The notes under the pieces: model-generated
What the model was told of the DNA's origin: nothing
Databases searched by the model: none
Seen by the model: only the letters and a program-made list of their open reading frames with translations
Position numbers and translations under genes: made by a program
Source of the DNA: Saprospiraceae bacterium
GTDB taxonomy: Bacteria > Bacteroidota > Bacteroidia > Chitinophagales > Saprospiraceae
NCBI GenBank assembly: GCA_026993525.1
Contig: JALWSS010000193.1
Location: forward strand, 1-39,187
DNA length: 39,187 bases
Reading direction: 5' to 3'
Shown: piece by piece, positions 15,777-23,649 of the stretch
How the letters are laid out: each line of letters starts with the position of its first letter
Numbering within the stretch: the first letter of the stretch is position 1

Positions 15777-17029
15777 TCCGCTGTTGTTACCAGTTTGTAC
15801 AATTTGTCAGAACTGTGGATTTTTCTGCCCAGCGGAATGGTGATGCTGTCGCCGCGTTTGGCGCTGTCGGCGGGTTTGCCATCCACCCTGAGTTCCTGCA
15901 CCACGCTTTCCAGCACGCCGGTCTTTTTGCCGGTTATCAGAATCTCATCGCCTGGTTTCAGCTCGTAGCTTTCCATTTTGAACTCGGCCACGCCGATGCG
16001 GTCAAAATACCTGACGCCCTTGCCGATGTAAACTTTCTTTTGGGTGGCCTGGGAGTTGGGGTCTTTGGTCCATTCGCCCAGTTTTCTTCCGAGGTAATAG
16101 CCATCCCAGAACCCCCGGTTGTAAACTTTGGCCAGTTGCTCTTTCCATGCGGCCACTTTTTCCTGGCTGTATGTGCCGTCAAAACAGGCTTCTACCGCCT
16201 CCCGGTAACAACGGGTCACCGTATGAACGTAGTCCGGTGCACGGCCCCGCCCTTCAATCTTGAGCACCTTCACGCCACTGTCGAGCACTTTGTCCAGGAA
16301 GTCAATGGTACACAGGTCTTTGGGCGACATGATGTACTCGTCTTCGATCATCCACTCATCGCCGTTTTCGGCATCTTTCACATGGTATTTCCTTCGGCAA
16401 TTCTGAAAACAGGCGCCCCGGTTGGCACTGGCATTGTGGGAGTGAAGACTCAGGTAACATTTGCCGGAAATGGCCATGCAAAGCGCCCCGTGGGCAAATA
16501 CTTCCAGGCGCACCAGGTTGCCCGAAGGGCCTTTTATTTCCTGTTTTTCTATTTGCGTCGCAATTTCTTCCACCTGTTTCAGGCTCAGTTCCCGGGCCAG
16601 CACCATCACCTCAGAGAACATGGAATAAAAACGCACCGACTCAATGTTGGAGACGTTCACCTGGGTGGAGATGTGTACCGGCATACCGATCCGGTGGCAG
16701 TAGCCCATAGCGGCCTGGTCGCTGGCGATGATGGCATCTACGCCGGCCGCTTTGGCCTGGTCGCAGATGTTGCGCATGAGGTTCAGGTCCTGGTCGTAGA
16801 GTACCGCATTCAGGGTCAGGTAAGCCTTTGCATTGTGTGCCCGGCAGTTTTCGATGATCCCGGGCAGGTCATCCATCACAAAGCGGTTGGAAGACCGCGA
16901 GCGCATGTTCAGGTGCTCCACTCCGAAATACACTGCATCGGCACCTGCCTGCAGCGCTGCCATCAACGACTCCATGGAGCCTGCCGGGGCCAGTATTTCA
17001 ACCTGGTTTCTTGCTGTTCGTACTTTCAT
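15773..17029 (-). CDS. U32-family protein (RlhA/TrhP-like RNA hydroxylase)
   Basis: The 418-residue protein starts with the U32 motif EILAPAGSMESL (11-22) and has four clustered cysteines (C184, C191, C207 and C211) that in the family bind an iron-sulfur cluster, plus a C-terminal beta-barrel-like domain (about 330-415). Although often labelled collagenase-like peptidases, characterised bacterial members (RlhA, TrhP) hydroxylate rRNA or tRNA using prephenate-derived chemistry. No protease catalytic residues can be pointed to. It is coupled to the ferredoxin gene and lies 77 bp after the SDR gene. A separate -7 box in that gap suggests an additional promoter. Its place in an aromatic operon may be accidental. 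Confidence 0.8.
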   Translation of the reverse strand: MKVRTARNQVEILAPAGSMESLMAALQAGADAVYFGVEHLNMRSRSSNRFVMDDLPGIIENCRAHNAKAYLTLNAVLYDQDLNLMRNICDQAKAAGVDAIIASDQAAMGYCHRIGMPVHISTQVNVSNIESVRFYSMFSEVMVLARELSLKQVEEIATQIEKQEIKGPSGNLVRLEVFAHGALCMAISGKCYLSLHSHNASANRGACFQNCRRKYHVKDAENGDEWMIEDEYIMSPKDLCTIDFLDKVLDSGVKVLKIEGRGRAPDYVHTVTRCYREAVEACFDGTYSQEKVAAWKEQLAKVYNRGFWDGYYLGRKLGEWTKDPNSQATQKKVYIGKGVRYFDRIGVAEFKMESYELKPGDEILITGKKTGVLESVVQELRVDGKPADSAKRGDSITIPLGRKIHSSDKLYKLVTTAE

Positions 17030-17091
17030 TTTGGATGGCGGTTGGTTTTGCTTTCAGCCGGTCATGTGCGCCGGATTGAGAAAAAGAGCCG

Positions 17092-17099
17092 CAAATTTA
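17092..17099 (-). promoter_or_regulatory. Candidate -7 element before the U32 gene
   Basis: On the minus strand, TAaaTTTG lies 63 bp upstream of the U32 start, inside the 77-bp gap after the SDR gene. No TTTG is seen at 19-21 bp; a TTG is about 24 bp away. It may allow U32-ferredoxin-hcr expression independent of the hemerythrin promoter. Confidence 0.35.
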
Positions 17100-17106
17100 C
17101 GAGGAA

Positions 17107-17838
17107 TCAAAAAGCCAGGCTACCAATGCTTTTTCCTCCATCCACATGGATTACCTGTCCGGTGATGAATCGGTTTTTTTCCGAGGCCAGGAATGCCACT
17201 GCCTCAGCCACATCTTTAGCCGAGCCCATGTTTTTACCCGGCTGGCTGTTGATCAGTTTTTGTCGTACCTGTTCGGGCAGGTTTTGGGTCATGGGGGTGT
17301 CAATCAAACCCGGTGCCACCGCATTGACGCTTACGCCCTTTCCGGCCAGCTCCAGTGCCAGGGCCCTGGTCAGGCCGATGACGCCGGCTTTGGAGGCCGA
17401 ATAGTTGGTTTGGCCCGGATTGCCCAGCCAGGCACGTGAAGCAATGTTGATGATGTGGCCAAAACCCTGTTGGCGCATGCGTATGGCTGCTTCCCGGCAC
17501 ATCAGCCAGGTGCCCCTCAGGTTGACGTTGATGACCAGGTCGAAATCCCTGCTGTCCAGTTTCCAGATCACACCGTCGCGGATGATGCCGGCATTGTTGA
17601 CCACCACATCAATTGACAGCCCCGTTTTGTCAGCGGCCTTGAAGAGTTGAACCACGCTGTTCTCCTCTCCCACATTGCATTTCACGAATCGGGCGTCCAA
17701 TTCCAGGGCAGCCTGTGCACCGGCTTTGGCATCCAGGTCTGCTATCAACAGATGGAATCCGTCTTCTTTGAGTCGCTGCGCAATGGCCTTTCCGATGCCA
17801 CGGCCTGCTCCGGTCACTATGGCCAGGCTTTGTTTCAT
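17107..17838 (-). CDS. Short-chain dehydrogenase/reductase, FabG-like
   Basis: The 243-residue classical SDR has the cofactor motif GAGRGIG (10-16), NNAG (81-84), catalytic S134 and Y146-x3-K150 in YSASK, and C-terminal HVDGG. D33 in the IADLD segment after beta-strand 2 favours NAD over NADP. Classical SDRs of this type reduce 3-oxoacyl-ACP or oxidise 3-hydroxyacyl-CoA; in an aromatic operon it could oxidise a hydroxyacyl-CoA intermediate, but a FadB-type enzyme is already present in the plus-strand unit. ATG 17838 was chosen over an upstream TTG; it begins 1 bp after the hemerythrin stop codon, so the two genes are co-transcribed. Confidence 0.85.
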   Translation of the reverse strand: MKQSLAIVTGAGRGIGKAIAQRLKEDGFHLLIADLDAKAGAQAALELDARFVKCNVGEENSVVQLFKAADKTGLSIDVVVNNAGIIRDGVIWKLDSRDFDLVINVNLRGTWLMCREAAIRMRQQGFGHIINIASRAWLGNPGQTNYSASKAGVIGLTRALALELAGKGVSVNAVAPGLIDTPMTQNLPEQVRQKLINSQPGKNMGSAKDVAEAVAFLASEKNRFITGQVIHVDGGKSIGSLAF

Positions 17839-17839
17839 C

Positions 17840-18349
17840 TCAAGCAATTTCGGTTTGTTCGTACTGCGTTTTCAGGTTCTTGCCCAGTTCCTCGTCTTTG
17901 TCCTGAAAAGCGAAAAAGAGGCGTTCTTTTTCCACCGGCGAGAGGACCATTTCTACCGAGACAAACAATTCGTCGTCCTCGGCACTGATGTGGTCTTCGA
18001 GGTTGGAAAGGTAGCTTTCAAAAAGTGATTTCACCTGCTCCCAGTCAGCTTCATCAACGGCCGATTCGATATCGGACAAGTATTCCCTGAACATTTCGTG
18101 GTGTTCTTCCAGGGCTTCCACTATGGGCAGCAGGCCGGGTTGGGTCAGCCTCAAAAATGAAAAGAGCAGGTCTTCTTCTTTCTGGTGGTGGAAGGCATCG
18201 CCATAGGTTCTGAAGAAGGCAATGAACTGCCTGATGGCAAGCTCCTTGTCGGCCAGGTCTTCCCGGGTCAGCAATTGCCGGAGGCGATGTATCTTTTGCA
18301 AAATGACCTGGTGCTCGTCGTACAGCATTTGTAAAGCTTCGGTGTGCAT
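17840..18349 (-). CDS. Hemerythrin-like HHE-domain protein
   Basis: The 169-residue all-helical protein has the metal-ligand pattern of HHE cation-binding domains: H13, H54/H55 with E58/E59, H83/H84, and H120 with E124/D125. The family binds a di-iron centre and senses, stores or scavenges O2 or NO, or helps repair iron-sulfur clusters. It is the first gene of the minus-strand unit leading to 4-hydroxybenzoyl-CoA reductase and faces the oxygen-sensitive benzoyl-CoA reductase genes, so protection from or sensing of oxygen is plausible (inference). ATG 18349 was chosen over an upstream TTG at 18367. Confidence 0.85.
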   Translation of the reverse strand: MHTEALQMLYDEHQVILQKIHRLRQLLTREDLADKELAIRQFIAFFRTYGDAFHHQKEEDLLFSFLRLTQPGLLPIVEALEEHHEMFREYLSDIESAVDEADWEQVKSLFESYLSNLEDHISAEDDELFVSVEMVLSPVEKERLFFAFQDKDEELGKNLKTQYEQTEIA

Positions 18350-18395
18350 GGTCACAGATTTTTTCAAAAAAAAATTCGCTGCTAATTAAGATTTT

Positions 18396-18427
18396 TTTGT
18401 CTCAAAAGAAAAATATTTATAGCTTCG
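18396..18427 (+). promoter_or_regulatory. Promoter of the benzoyl-CoA reductase operon
   Basis: TTTG (18396-18399), a 20-bp spacer and TAgcTTCG (18420-18427) fit the Bacteroidota promoter with one mismatch in the -7 box. Transcription would begin near 18433, giving a leader of about 320 nt before bcrC. This is the only good plus-strand promoter found before bcrC. Confidence 0.55.
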
Positions 18428-18431
18428 TGTT

Positions 18432-18439
18432 CAAAATTA
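18432..18439 (-). promoter_or_regulatory. -7 element of the hemerythrin-SDR-hcr unit
   Basis: TAatTTTG on the minus strand matches the consensus exactly. The nearest upstream TTTG on that strand (18468-18465) is about 25 bp away, longer than ideal. Transcription would start near 18427, about 78 nt before the hemerythrin ATG. Confidence 0.45.
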
Positions 18440-18455
18440 GCGAACATTTGTTCGC
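18440..18455. promoter_or_regulatory. Perfect 16-bp palindrome, candidate shared operator
   Basis: GCGAAC-ATTT-GTTCGC is a perfect inverted repeat with 6-bp arms and a 4-bp spacer. It lies just downstream of the plus-strand -7 box and immediately upstream of the minus-strand -7 box, so one bound repressor could block both divergent units. The arms resemble GAAC-n4-GTTC sites used by LexA of Gram-positive bacteria and some TetR-type regulators. No regulator gene is present in the window. Confidence 0.55.
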
Positions 18456-18751
18456 AATTCAGCCCAAACACAGCAACACTTCGTGTTTTTTACGGGGTTT
18501 CCCGCAATGCAATTTGGGGGCTTTCCGGAACTTCTCACACGGTGTAATGAGTTTTCGAAGGCAAGTGATAATTCCAGGTGGAGGATGGCTCAAACCGGTG
18601 GTTCTGAAAACCGGAAGAAGAGCAGGCATTGAAACTCACCTGGCATGGTTACCAACCGGGAGCTCAGGTTTGACGAGATCAGGTCTGTGAAAAGAGGTGT
18701 GAAATGAAATACCTGGTTTTACAAACCGCGGCTTCCTACAAATGCAGTTAA
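18456..18751 (+). other. Long 5' leader of the benzoyl-CoA reductase operon
   Basis: The stretch between the palindrome and bcrC has no recognisable gene. An open frame running from 18397 overlaps the promoter and lacks domains. Local inverted repeats occur, for example ACCGG...AACCGG at about 18595-18617, but no known riboswitch class was recognised. Confidence 0.5.
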
Positions 18752-19930
18752 ATGGAAGCACACATCAACACTTTGTTGTCCCGTTGCCGGGAGCTGGCAT
18801 TTGACCTGAATTTTACTGCGGCAAAGGCCTGGAAAAAGGCCGTAGAAGGCAGGTTTCTGGTGGGGCACCTCCCCATCTATTTCCCGAGGGAAATTGTGCA
18901 TGCTGCCGGCGGGCTCCCGGTTGGGATCCTGGGCGGTGGCGACATCAAACAGATCATCAAAGGCGATGCTTTTTACCAGAGCTACATCTGCCACATGCCA
19001 CGGGGAGTCATCGAAATGGCACTGGACGACAACCTCGATGATTTCGACGGCTTCATTTTTCCTTCCATTTGCGATGTGATCAGAAACTTGTCGGGCATTT
19101 TCAAATTGCTTGGCAAGGGCCGTTTTGTCAAGTACCTGGACTACCCGCAAAACTTTGACGAAGGGGTAGGAGGCACTTTTTACCGAAGGGAAATACAGCA
19201 TGTGCTGGATGAAATGGAGGCCATCACAGGCCGTGCCCTCACCACTGAAGCATTGAACCATTCGATCGGGCTTTACAATACCAACCGCCGGCTGCTGGCT
19301 GAGATCTACGACATCCGGCAGCATTTCCCCTGGCGGCTGAGCTACGAACACCTGTACTGCCTCATGCGGGCCGGTCTGGTCATCCCGGTTGAAGAACACA
19401 ACGATATGCTGGGCCAGGTGCTTGACTACATCCGCAACAATGTTGGCGAGGCCATGGACAACATCCGGGTGGTGATCAGCGGTGCATTTTGCGAACAGCC
19501 GCCCCTGGGCCTCATCCGATCCATCGAAATGGCCGGCTGCTATGTGGTGGACGATGACCTGATTCTCGGCTCCCGGTGGATACAGGGTGACATCAGCAGC
19601 GATACCGGTGATCCGATCGGGGCCATCGTGACTGCCTACCTGGAAAGGAGCACTTTCTCCTCCTCTGTTTACGATGTTGACAACCCGAAAGAAGCCCGGC
19701 TGATCGAGCTTGCGCAGCGACGCAAAGCCGACGGGATACTCTTTGCAGCGCCCAGTTTTTGCGACCCCGCCCTGCTGGACCAACCCCAACTCCAGAAAGC
19801 CTGCGACGAGGCCGGTATTCGCTACATCAGTTTCAAATTCAGTGAAAATACCGGCCAGTTCAAAGTCATCAAAGAGCAGGTGGGAGCCTTTTCCGATTCT
19901 ATCAAATTGTGGGAGGAGCCTGCGCTCTGA
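18752..19930 (+). CDS. bcrC: Benzoyl-CoA reductase subunit BcrC
   Basis: The 392-residue protein is of the 2-hydroxyacyl-CoA dehydratase component-D/BcrBC family. With BcrB it forms the substrate-binding half of ATP-dependent class I benzoyl-CoA reductase, each subunit holding a [4Fe-4S] cluster. Candidate ligands are C80 (SYICHMPRG), C107 (FPSICDVIRN) and C337 (APSFCDPALLD), at family-conserved places. The N-terminal YFPREIVHAAGGLPVGI segment is typical. It is the first gene of a tight array in the order C-B-A-D known from Thauera. The subunit label rests on length and order; the Azoarcus equivalent is BzdN and the Rhodopseudomonas one BadD. Confidence 0.9.
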   Translation: MEAHINTLLSRCRELAFDLNFTAAKAWKKAVEGRFLVGHLPIYFPREIVHAAGGLPVGILGGGDIKQIIKGDAFYQSYICHMPRGVIEMALDDNLDDFDGFIFPSICDVIRNLSGIFKLLGKGRFVKYLDYPQNFDEGVGGTFYRREIQHVLDEMEAITGRALTTEALNHSIGLYNTNRRLLAEIYDIRQHFPWRLSYEHLYCLMRAGLVIPVEEHNDMLGQVLDYIRNNVGEAMDNIRVVISGAFCEQPPLGLIRSIEMAGCYVVDDDLILGSRWIQGDISSDTGDPIGAIVTAYLERSTFSSSVYDVDNPKEARLIELAQRRKADGILFAAPSFCDPALLDQPQLQKACDEAGIRYISFKFSENTGQFKVIKEQVGAFSDSIKLWEEPAL

Positions 19931-19974
19931 ATGTGTCTAACCATTCCGGCGAAGCCGGTACAATACCTATCGTT

Positions 19975-21273
19975 ATGGCAAAGGAAGTTGTAAAGGAAAA
20001 AAGTATGGTGCTCCAAAAGGAGATGCTGGCACGCCAGTTCCGGGAGCTGAGCATGGCCAAAGAAACCGGGAAAAAAGTGGTTTATACTTTCGTGCCCGGC
20101 AACCTTTCAGAACTGATCCATGCCTTCGGAATGCTGCCGGTGTACCCGGAGATCAACGCCCTGCAATCGGGCATGCGGAAGAAATCCGGCGGCTTCATCC
20201 GGGATGCTGAAAAAGCCGGTCATTCTGAAGATGTCTGCACCTATGTGAAATGCGATGTGGGCATGTTGCTGAACGGCAACATCGGCCCCACCGGAGACAA
20301 GCTGCCGGCACCGGACCTGCTGCTGCTCAGTTATACGGGCTGCTTCACCTTCATGAAGTGGTTTGAAACCCTGGACCGCCTTTATCCGGGGGTGCCGGTG
20401 GCCATGCTGCACACGCCTTACCAGGAGAATGGGCGCATCACCCGGGAAATGACCGACTACATGGTGGAACAGCTCAAAACGGAGGTCATTCCGAAGATGG
20501 AAAAGGTGTCGGGTGTGAAATACGATGAAACCCGGCTGGCAGAGATTCTGGAGCATTCTGCAAAAGCCGAAGACCTCATCACCAAAATATTCAACACCAC
20601 CAAAAACAAGCCCTCGCCCATTGACGGCTACTTCGCAGGGGTGTACTACATCGGCCCCATCAACGCCGGTTTCAGGGGTACACCCGATGCGGTGGAGTAT
20701 TACCAGGCCCTGTACGATGAGATCATGGACCGGGTGGAGAAAGGCCTCGGCCCCATTACGCCGGAAGGCGTGATGGAAGAAGAAAAATTCCGGCTGGTGG
20801 TGGAAGGGCCTCCCAACTGGACCTCCTTCCGGAATTTCTGGAAACTGTTTTACGACATGGGGGCGGTGGTGGTGGCTTCTTCCTATACCAAAGTGGGTGG
20901 GGTGTACGATTATGGTTTCCGGCACGATCCGGCCCGGCCGCTGGAGAGCCTGGCCCACTATTGCATGAATTGCTATACCAACCTCAACCTGCCACAGAGA
21001 ATTGACCTGCTGGCAAAATACATCACCGACTTCCAGGCCGATGGTTTTTTAGTGAACTCAATTAAGAGTTGCAACTCTTTTTCTGCCGGCCAACTGCTGA
21101 TGATGCGCCAGTTGGAAGAGCGCCTGGGCGTGCCCGTTGGCTTCATCGAGTCCGACCTGGTGGACCCGCGGTATTTCTCCTACTCCAACATCAAAAACAG
21201 GCTGGATTCCTTCTTCCAGATGCTGTCGCAACGCAAAGCCATCCGGGGAGAAATGGAGGCGATGCCTGCCTGA
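19975..21273 (+). CDS. bcrB: Benzoyl-CoA reductase subunit BcrB
   Basis: This 432-residue partner of BcrC in the ring-reducing half belongs to the same family. Candidate cluster ligands are C88 (EDVCTYVKCD), C123 (SYTGCFTFMKWFE) and C366 (SIKSCNSFSAGQ). The central YYIGPINAGFRGTPDAVEYY segment is typical of BcrB/BadE/BzdO. Translation is placed at ATG 19975, 44 bp after bcrC; a GTG at 19909 overlapping bcrC would add an unconserved 22-residue extension. The enzyme transfers two electrons from ferredoxin to the benzoyl-CoA ring, driven by ATP hydrolysis in BcrA and BcrD, and is oxygen-sensitive in known organisms. Confidence 0.9.
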   Translation: MAKEVVKEKSMVLQKEMLARQFRELSMAKETGKKVVYTFVPGNLSELIHAFGMLPVYPEINALQSGMRKKSGGFIRDAEKAGHSEDVCTYVKCDVGMLLNGNIGPTGDKLPAPDLLLLSYTGCFTFMKWFETLDRLYPGVPVAMLHTPYQENGRITREMTDYMVEQLKTEVIPKMEKVSGVKYDETRLAEILEHSAKAEDLITKIFNTTKNKPSPIDGYFAGVYYIGPINAGFRGTPDAVEYYQALYDEIMDRVEKGLGPITPEGVMEEEKFRLVVEGPPNWTSFRNFWKLFYDMGAVVVASSYTKVGGVYDYGFRHDPARPLESLAHYCMNCYTNLNLPQRIDLLAKYITDFQADGFLVNSIKSCNSFSAGQLLMMRQLEERLGVPVGFIESDLVDPRYFSYSNIKNRLDSFFQMLSQRKAIRGEMEAMPA

Positions 21274-21320
21274 AATCCCGGTTGCGGACCGGTATTGCTT
21301 ATTCAGTAAATCAATGAACA

Positions 21321-22751
21321 ATGAAAAAATACTATCTCGGCATTGACCTCGGCTCCACCACTTCCAAAGCGGTGATCATAGATGAAAAGGACCGGATCAT
21401 CGGCCGCGGCATCACCAACACCCGCTCCAACTACGAAGTGGCCGCAGAGCTGGCCAAACAGGCTGCCATCTTCAACGCCCGGTTTCACCTGTTGCAGCAA
21501 CGCCTTTCGGGGATCATGGAAAGCCGGCCCGAGTATCGCCGCTACCTCGATGACCTGAAAGATGCTTTCCAGTTTCTGCAATTCCGGGAGCGGATGCAGC
21601 AATTGGGGAAACAATTCCGTGAAACCCTGCCGGCGGTGGCTTCCGACACTCAGCAGTTGCAACAAATGGAGCCGCTGCTCGACAAGATCATCGGGGAGAT
21701 ACTGGCGGAGACCAAAAGCGACTATCTGGAGCATTCGCTGGGTGGGGAGAGCCAGTTTTTCAGGGACATCGTTGCGGAGCGGTACAACGCCAGGGTGGCC
21801 GATTTGCCGAAGCAGTATTTCGAGCCCCTGATGTTGCTCTTCGACAAAAGCATCAACCCCGTTGAGAACGAGATCCTCCAGTTTGATTTCAGAGAGTTGG
21901 TTGACGAGGCCATGGGCATGATCAACGACCGTTACGCCTTTCTCGCTGACCGGCCGGAAGGCGACAGGAGCCTCAATTTCGATGCGGAGTTGAACCTGCT
22001 GATGGGCAACTACCGCAAGGTGTCTGATTCGCTCAGTGAACACATTGACAAGGTGGCAAAAGAAGCCTTCCACATTGCCAACATGGTGGGCACAGGCTAC
22101 GGCCGGGCACTTTTGCCTTTTCCCGAAGATTGTATCAAATCCGAAATTCTTTGCCACGCTTTCGGTGCCCATGCGGTGTTCCCCAATACACGCACCGTTC
22201 TCGACATTGGCGGACAGGACACCAAAGCCATCCAGGTTGACCAATACGGGCTGGTGACCAGTTTCCACATGAACGACCGTTGCGCCGCCGGCTGCGGCCG
22301 CTACCTGGGCTACATCGCCGACGAGCTGAGCATTTCCCTCAACGAACTGGGACCATTGGCCCTGGAGGCCCGGAAAGAGGTCAACATCTGCTCGACCTGC
22401 ACCGTGTTTGCCGGCGCCGAGCTCCGGGAGTTGCTCAACGTGGGTGAAAAGCGGGAAGATATACTGGCTGGATTGCACAGGGCCATCGTGATGCGTGCCA
22501 TGTCCTTGCTGGCCCGTTCCGGCGGGGTGCGCAATGAGTTCACGTTCACGGGCGGGGTGGCCCGCAACCAGGCTGTATTGCGGTATGTGTCTGACCTCGT
22601 AAGAAAGAATTACGGCCAGGACCTCACCATCAACGTGCACACGGATTCCATCTTCATGGGGGCGCTGGGAGGGGCCATGTTCGCCCGCCGGAGCGCTGAG
22701 GGGCTCACCACAGAGCAGTTGGAAAAAAACACGGCCTCCGAGGTGCACTGA
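21321..22751 (+). CDS. bcrA: Benzoyl-CoA reductase ATPase subunit BcrA
   Basis: The 476-residue ATPase is of the BadF/BadG/BcrA/BcrD (ASKHA) family. Phosphate loops are GIDLGSTTSK (7-16) and DIGGQDTKA (295-303). Cysteines C321 in NDRCAAGCG and C357/C360 in CSTCTVFAG provide its half of the [4Fe-4S] cluster shared with BcrD. A helical insertion of about 190 residues (50-240) distinguishes the Thauera/Rhodopseudomonas BcrA/BadF type from the short Azoarcus BzdP and BzdQ, so the system is of the bcr/bad subtype. It seems somewhat longer than known BcrA proteins (about 440 residues from memory). It follows bcrB by 47 bp. Confidence 0.92.
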   Translation: MKKYYLGIDLGSTTSKAVIIDEKDRIIGRGITNTRSNYEVAAELAKQAAIFNARFHLLQQRLSGIMESRPEYRRYLDDLKDAFQFLQFRERMQQLGKQFRETLPAVASDTQQLQQMEPLLDKIIGEILAETKSDYLEHSLGGESQFFRDIVAERYNARVADLPKQYFEPLMLLFDKSINPVENEILQFDFRELVDEAMGMINDRYAFLADRPEGDRSLNFDAELNLLMGNYRKVSDSLSEHIDKVAKEAFHIANMVGTGYGRALLPFPEDCIKSEILCHAFGAHAVFPNTRTVLDIGGQDTKAIQVDQYGLVTSFHMNDRCAAGCGRYLGYIADELSISLNELGPLALEARKEVNICSTCTVFAGAELRELLNVGEKREDILAGLHRAIVMRAMSLLARSGGVRNEFTFTGGVARNQAVLRYVSDLVRKNYGQDLTINVHTDSIFMGALGGAMFARRSAEGLTTEQLEKNTASEVH

Positions 22752-22794
22752 GCAATCGGGGAACCTGATCTTTCATCAAAAAAAACTTTCAGCA

Positions 22795-23634
22795 ATGAAA
22801 CAAGGCATATACACAATGGGCGTGGATGTTGGCAGCAGCTACATCAAAGTTGTGTTGATGGATTACGCTGAAAAGCCCGGGCTGCTGGACAAACGCGTGG
22901 AAAAGATCCGCAAGCGCAACCCCGCCGAAGTAGCCGATGAAATGGTGAACCAGCTCTTTAACGATCACGGGCTGGTTTACGAAGACATCGCTTACCTGGC
23001 CTCAACGGGTGAGGGTGAGATGGTGCGCCGCAAAAAAGGCCACTTCTACAGCATGACCACACATTCCAGGGGTGGGCATTTCCTGCGGCCGGAGGCCAGA
23101 ACTGTGGTGGACATGGGGGCGCTGTACGTCCGTGCCATCAAGGTAAACCCGCAGGCCAAAGTGATGGACTACAAAATGACCGGCCAGTGTGCTTCGGGCT
23201 CCGGGCAGTTCATCGAAAACATTTCGAGGTACCTGGGGCTGTCGGTTGAGGAGGTGGGCGACGTTTCGATGCAGTCCACAAATCCGGAAGTGCCTTCGGG
23301 AATCTGTGCCGTGCTGGCCGAAACCGATGTGATCAACATGGTGTCCCGCGGCATAAAGACACCTGACATCATCAAAGGCATCCACCTGTCGGTGGGCAGC
23401 CGGATCATCAAGTTGCTCTCTTCGCTCAAGGCCGAATCACCGGTTATGCTGGCAGGTGGCCTGGCCGCCAATCACGGCATGGTGCAGGCCATCAGGGAAC
23501 TGCTGGGCGAGAGCAAATACAATTTTGAGGTGATCACCCATCCGGATGCCATTTTCTCGGGCGCCATCGGAGCTGCACTGTGGGGCGGCTATCGCTATGA
23601 AAAGCTCAATCAGAAGCAGGCCGTTCAGGCCTGA
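22795..23634 (+). CDS. bcrD: Benzoyl-CoA reductase ATPase subunit BcrD
   Basis: The 279-residue ATPase of the BcrA/BcrD family completes the four-subunit enzyme. The first phosphate loop is GVDVGSSYIK (9-18). The second is the altered DMGALYVRAI (106-115), a feature I associate with BcrD/BadG rather than activator homodimers. Cluster cysteines are C132 (GQCASGSG) and C171 (GICAVLAETD). It hydrolyses ATP together with BcrA to lower the potential of electrons passed to BcrBC. It is 43 bp after bcrA and ends 15 bp before the ligase gene. Confidence 0.92.
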   Translation: MKQGIYTMGVDVGSSYIKVVLMDYAEKPGLLDKRVEKIRKRNPAEVADEMVNQLFNDHGLVYEDIAYLASTGEGEMVRRKKGHFYSMTTHSRGGHFLRPEARTVVDMGALYVRAIKVNPQAKVMDYKMTGQCASGSGQFIENISRYLGLSVEEVGDVSMQSTNPEVPSGICAVLAETDVINMVSRGIKTPDIIKGIHLSVGSRIIKLLSSLKAESPVMLAGGLAANHGMVQAIRELLGESKYNFEVITHPDAIFSGAIGAALWGGYRYEKLNQKQAVQA

Positions 23635-23649
23635 TAAATTCCATTGCGC

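Noticed and set aside
15773-17029. Collagenase-like protease
   Set aside because: The label is common for U32, but four cluster cysteines and the lack of identifiable protease residues favour the RNA-hydroxylase interpretation.
18440-18455. LexA (SOS) box
   Set aside because: The similarity to the Gram-positive CGAAC-n4-GTTCG-type site is partial, and an SOS role for an aromatic operon is unlikely; kept as a palindrome of unknown binding partner.
18397-18690. 97-codon open frame in the leader before bcrC
   Set aside because: Its TTG start lies inside the predicted -33 element, it reads through the palindrome, and no domain or signal peptide is visible.
18752-21273. bcrC/bcrB as a plain 2-hydroxyacyl-CoA dehydratase
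   Set aside because: The adjacent pair of distinct ATPases (one with the long BcrA insertion, one BcrD-like) and the downstream dch, had and oah genes fit benzoyl-CoA reductase; dehydratases use one homodimeric activator.
21303-22748. 481-codon open frame antisense to bcrA
   Set aside because: The plus-strand frame encodes a clear ATPase with all motifs; the antisense translation has no recognisable domain or start context.
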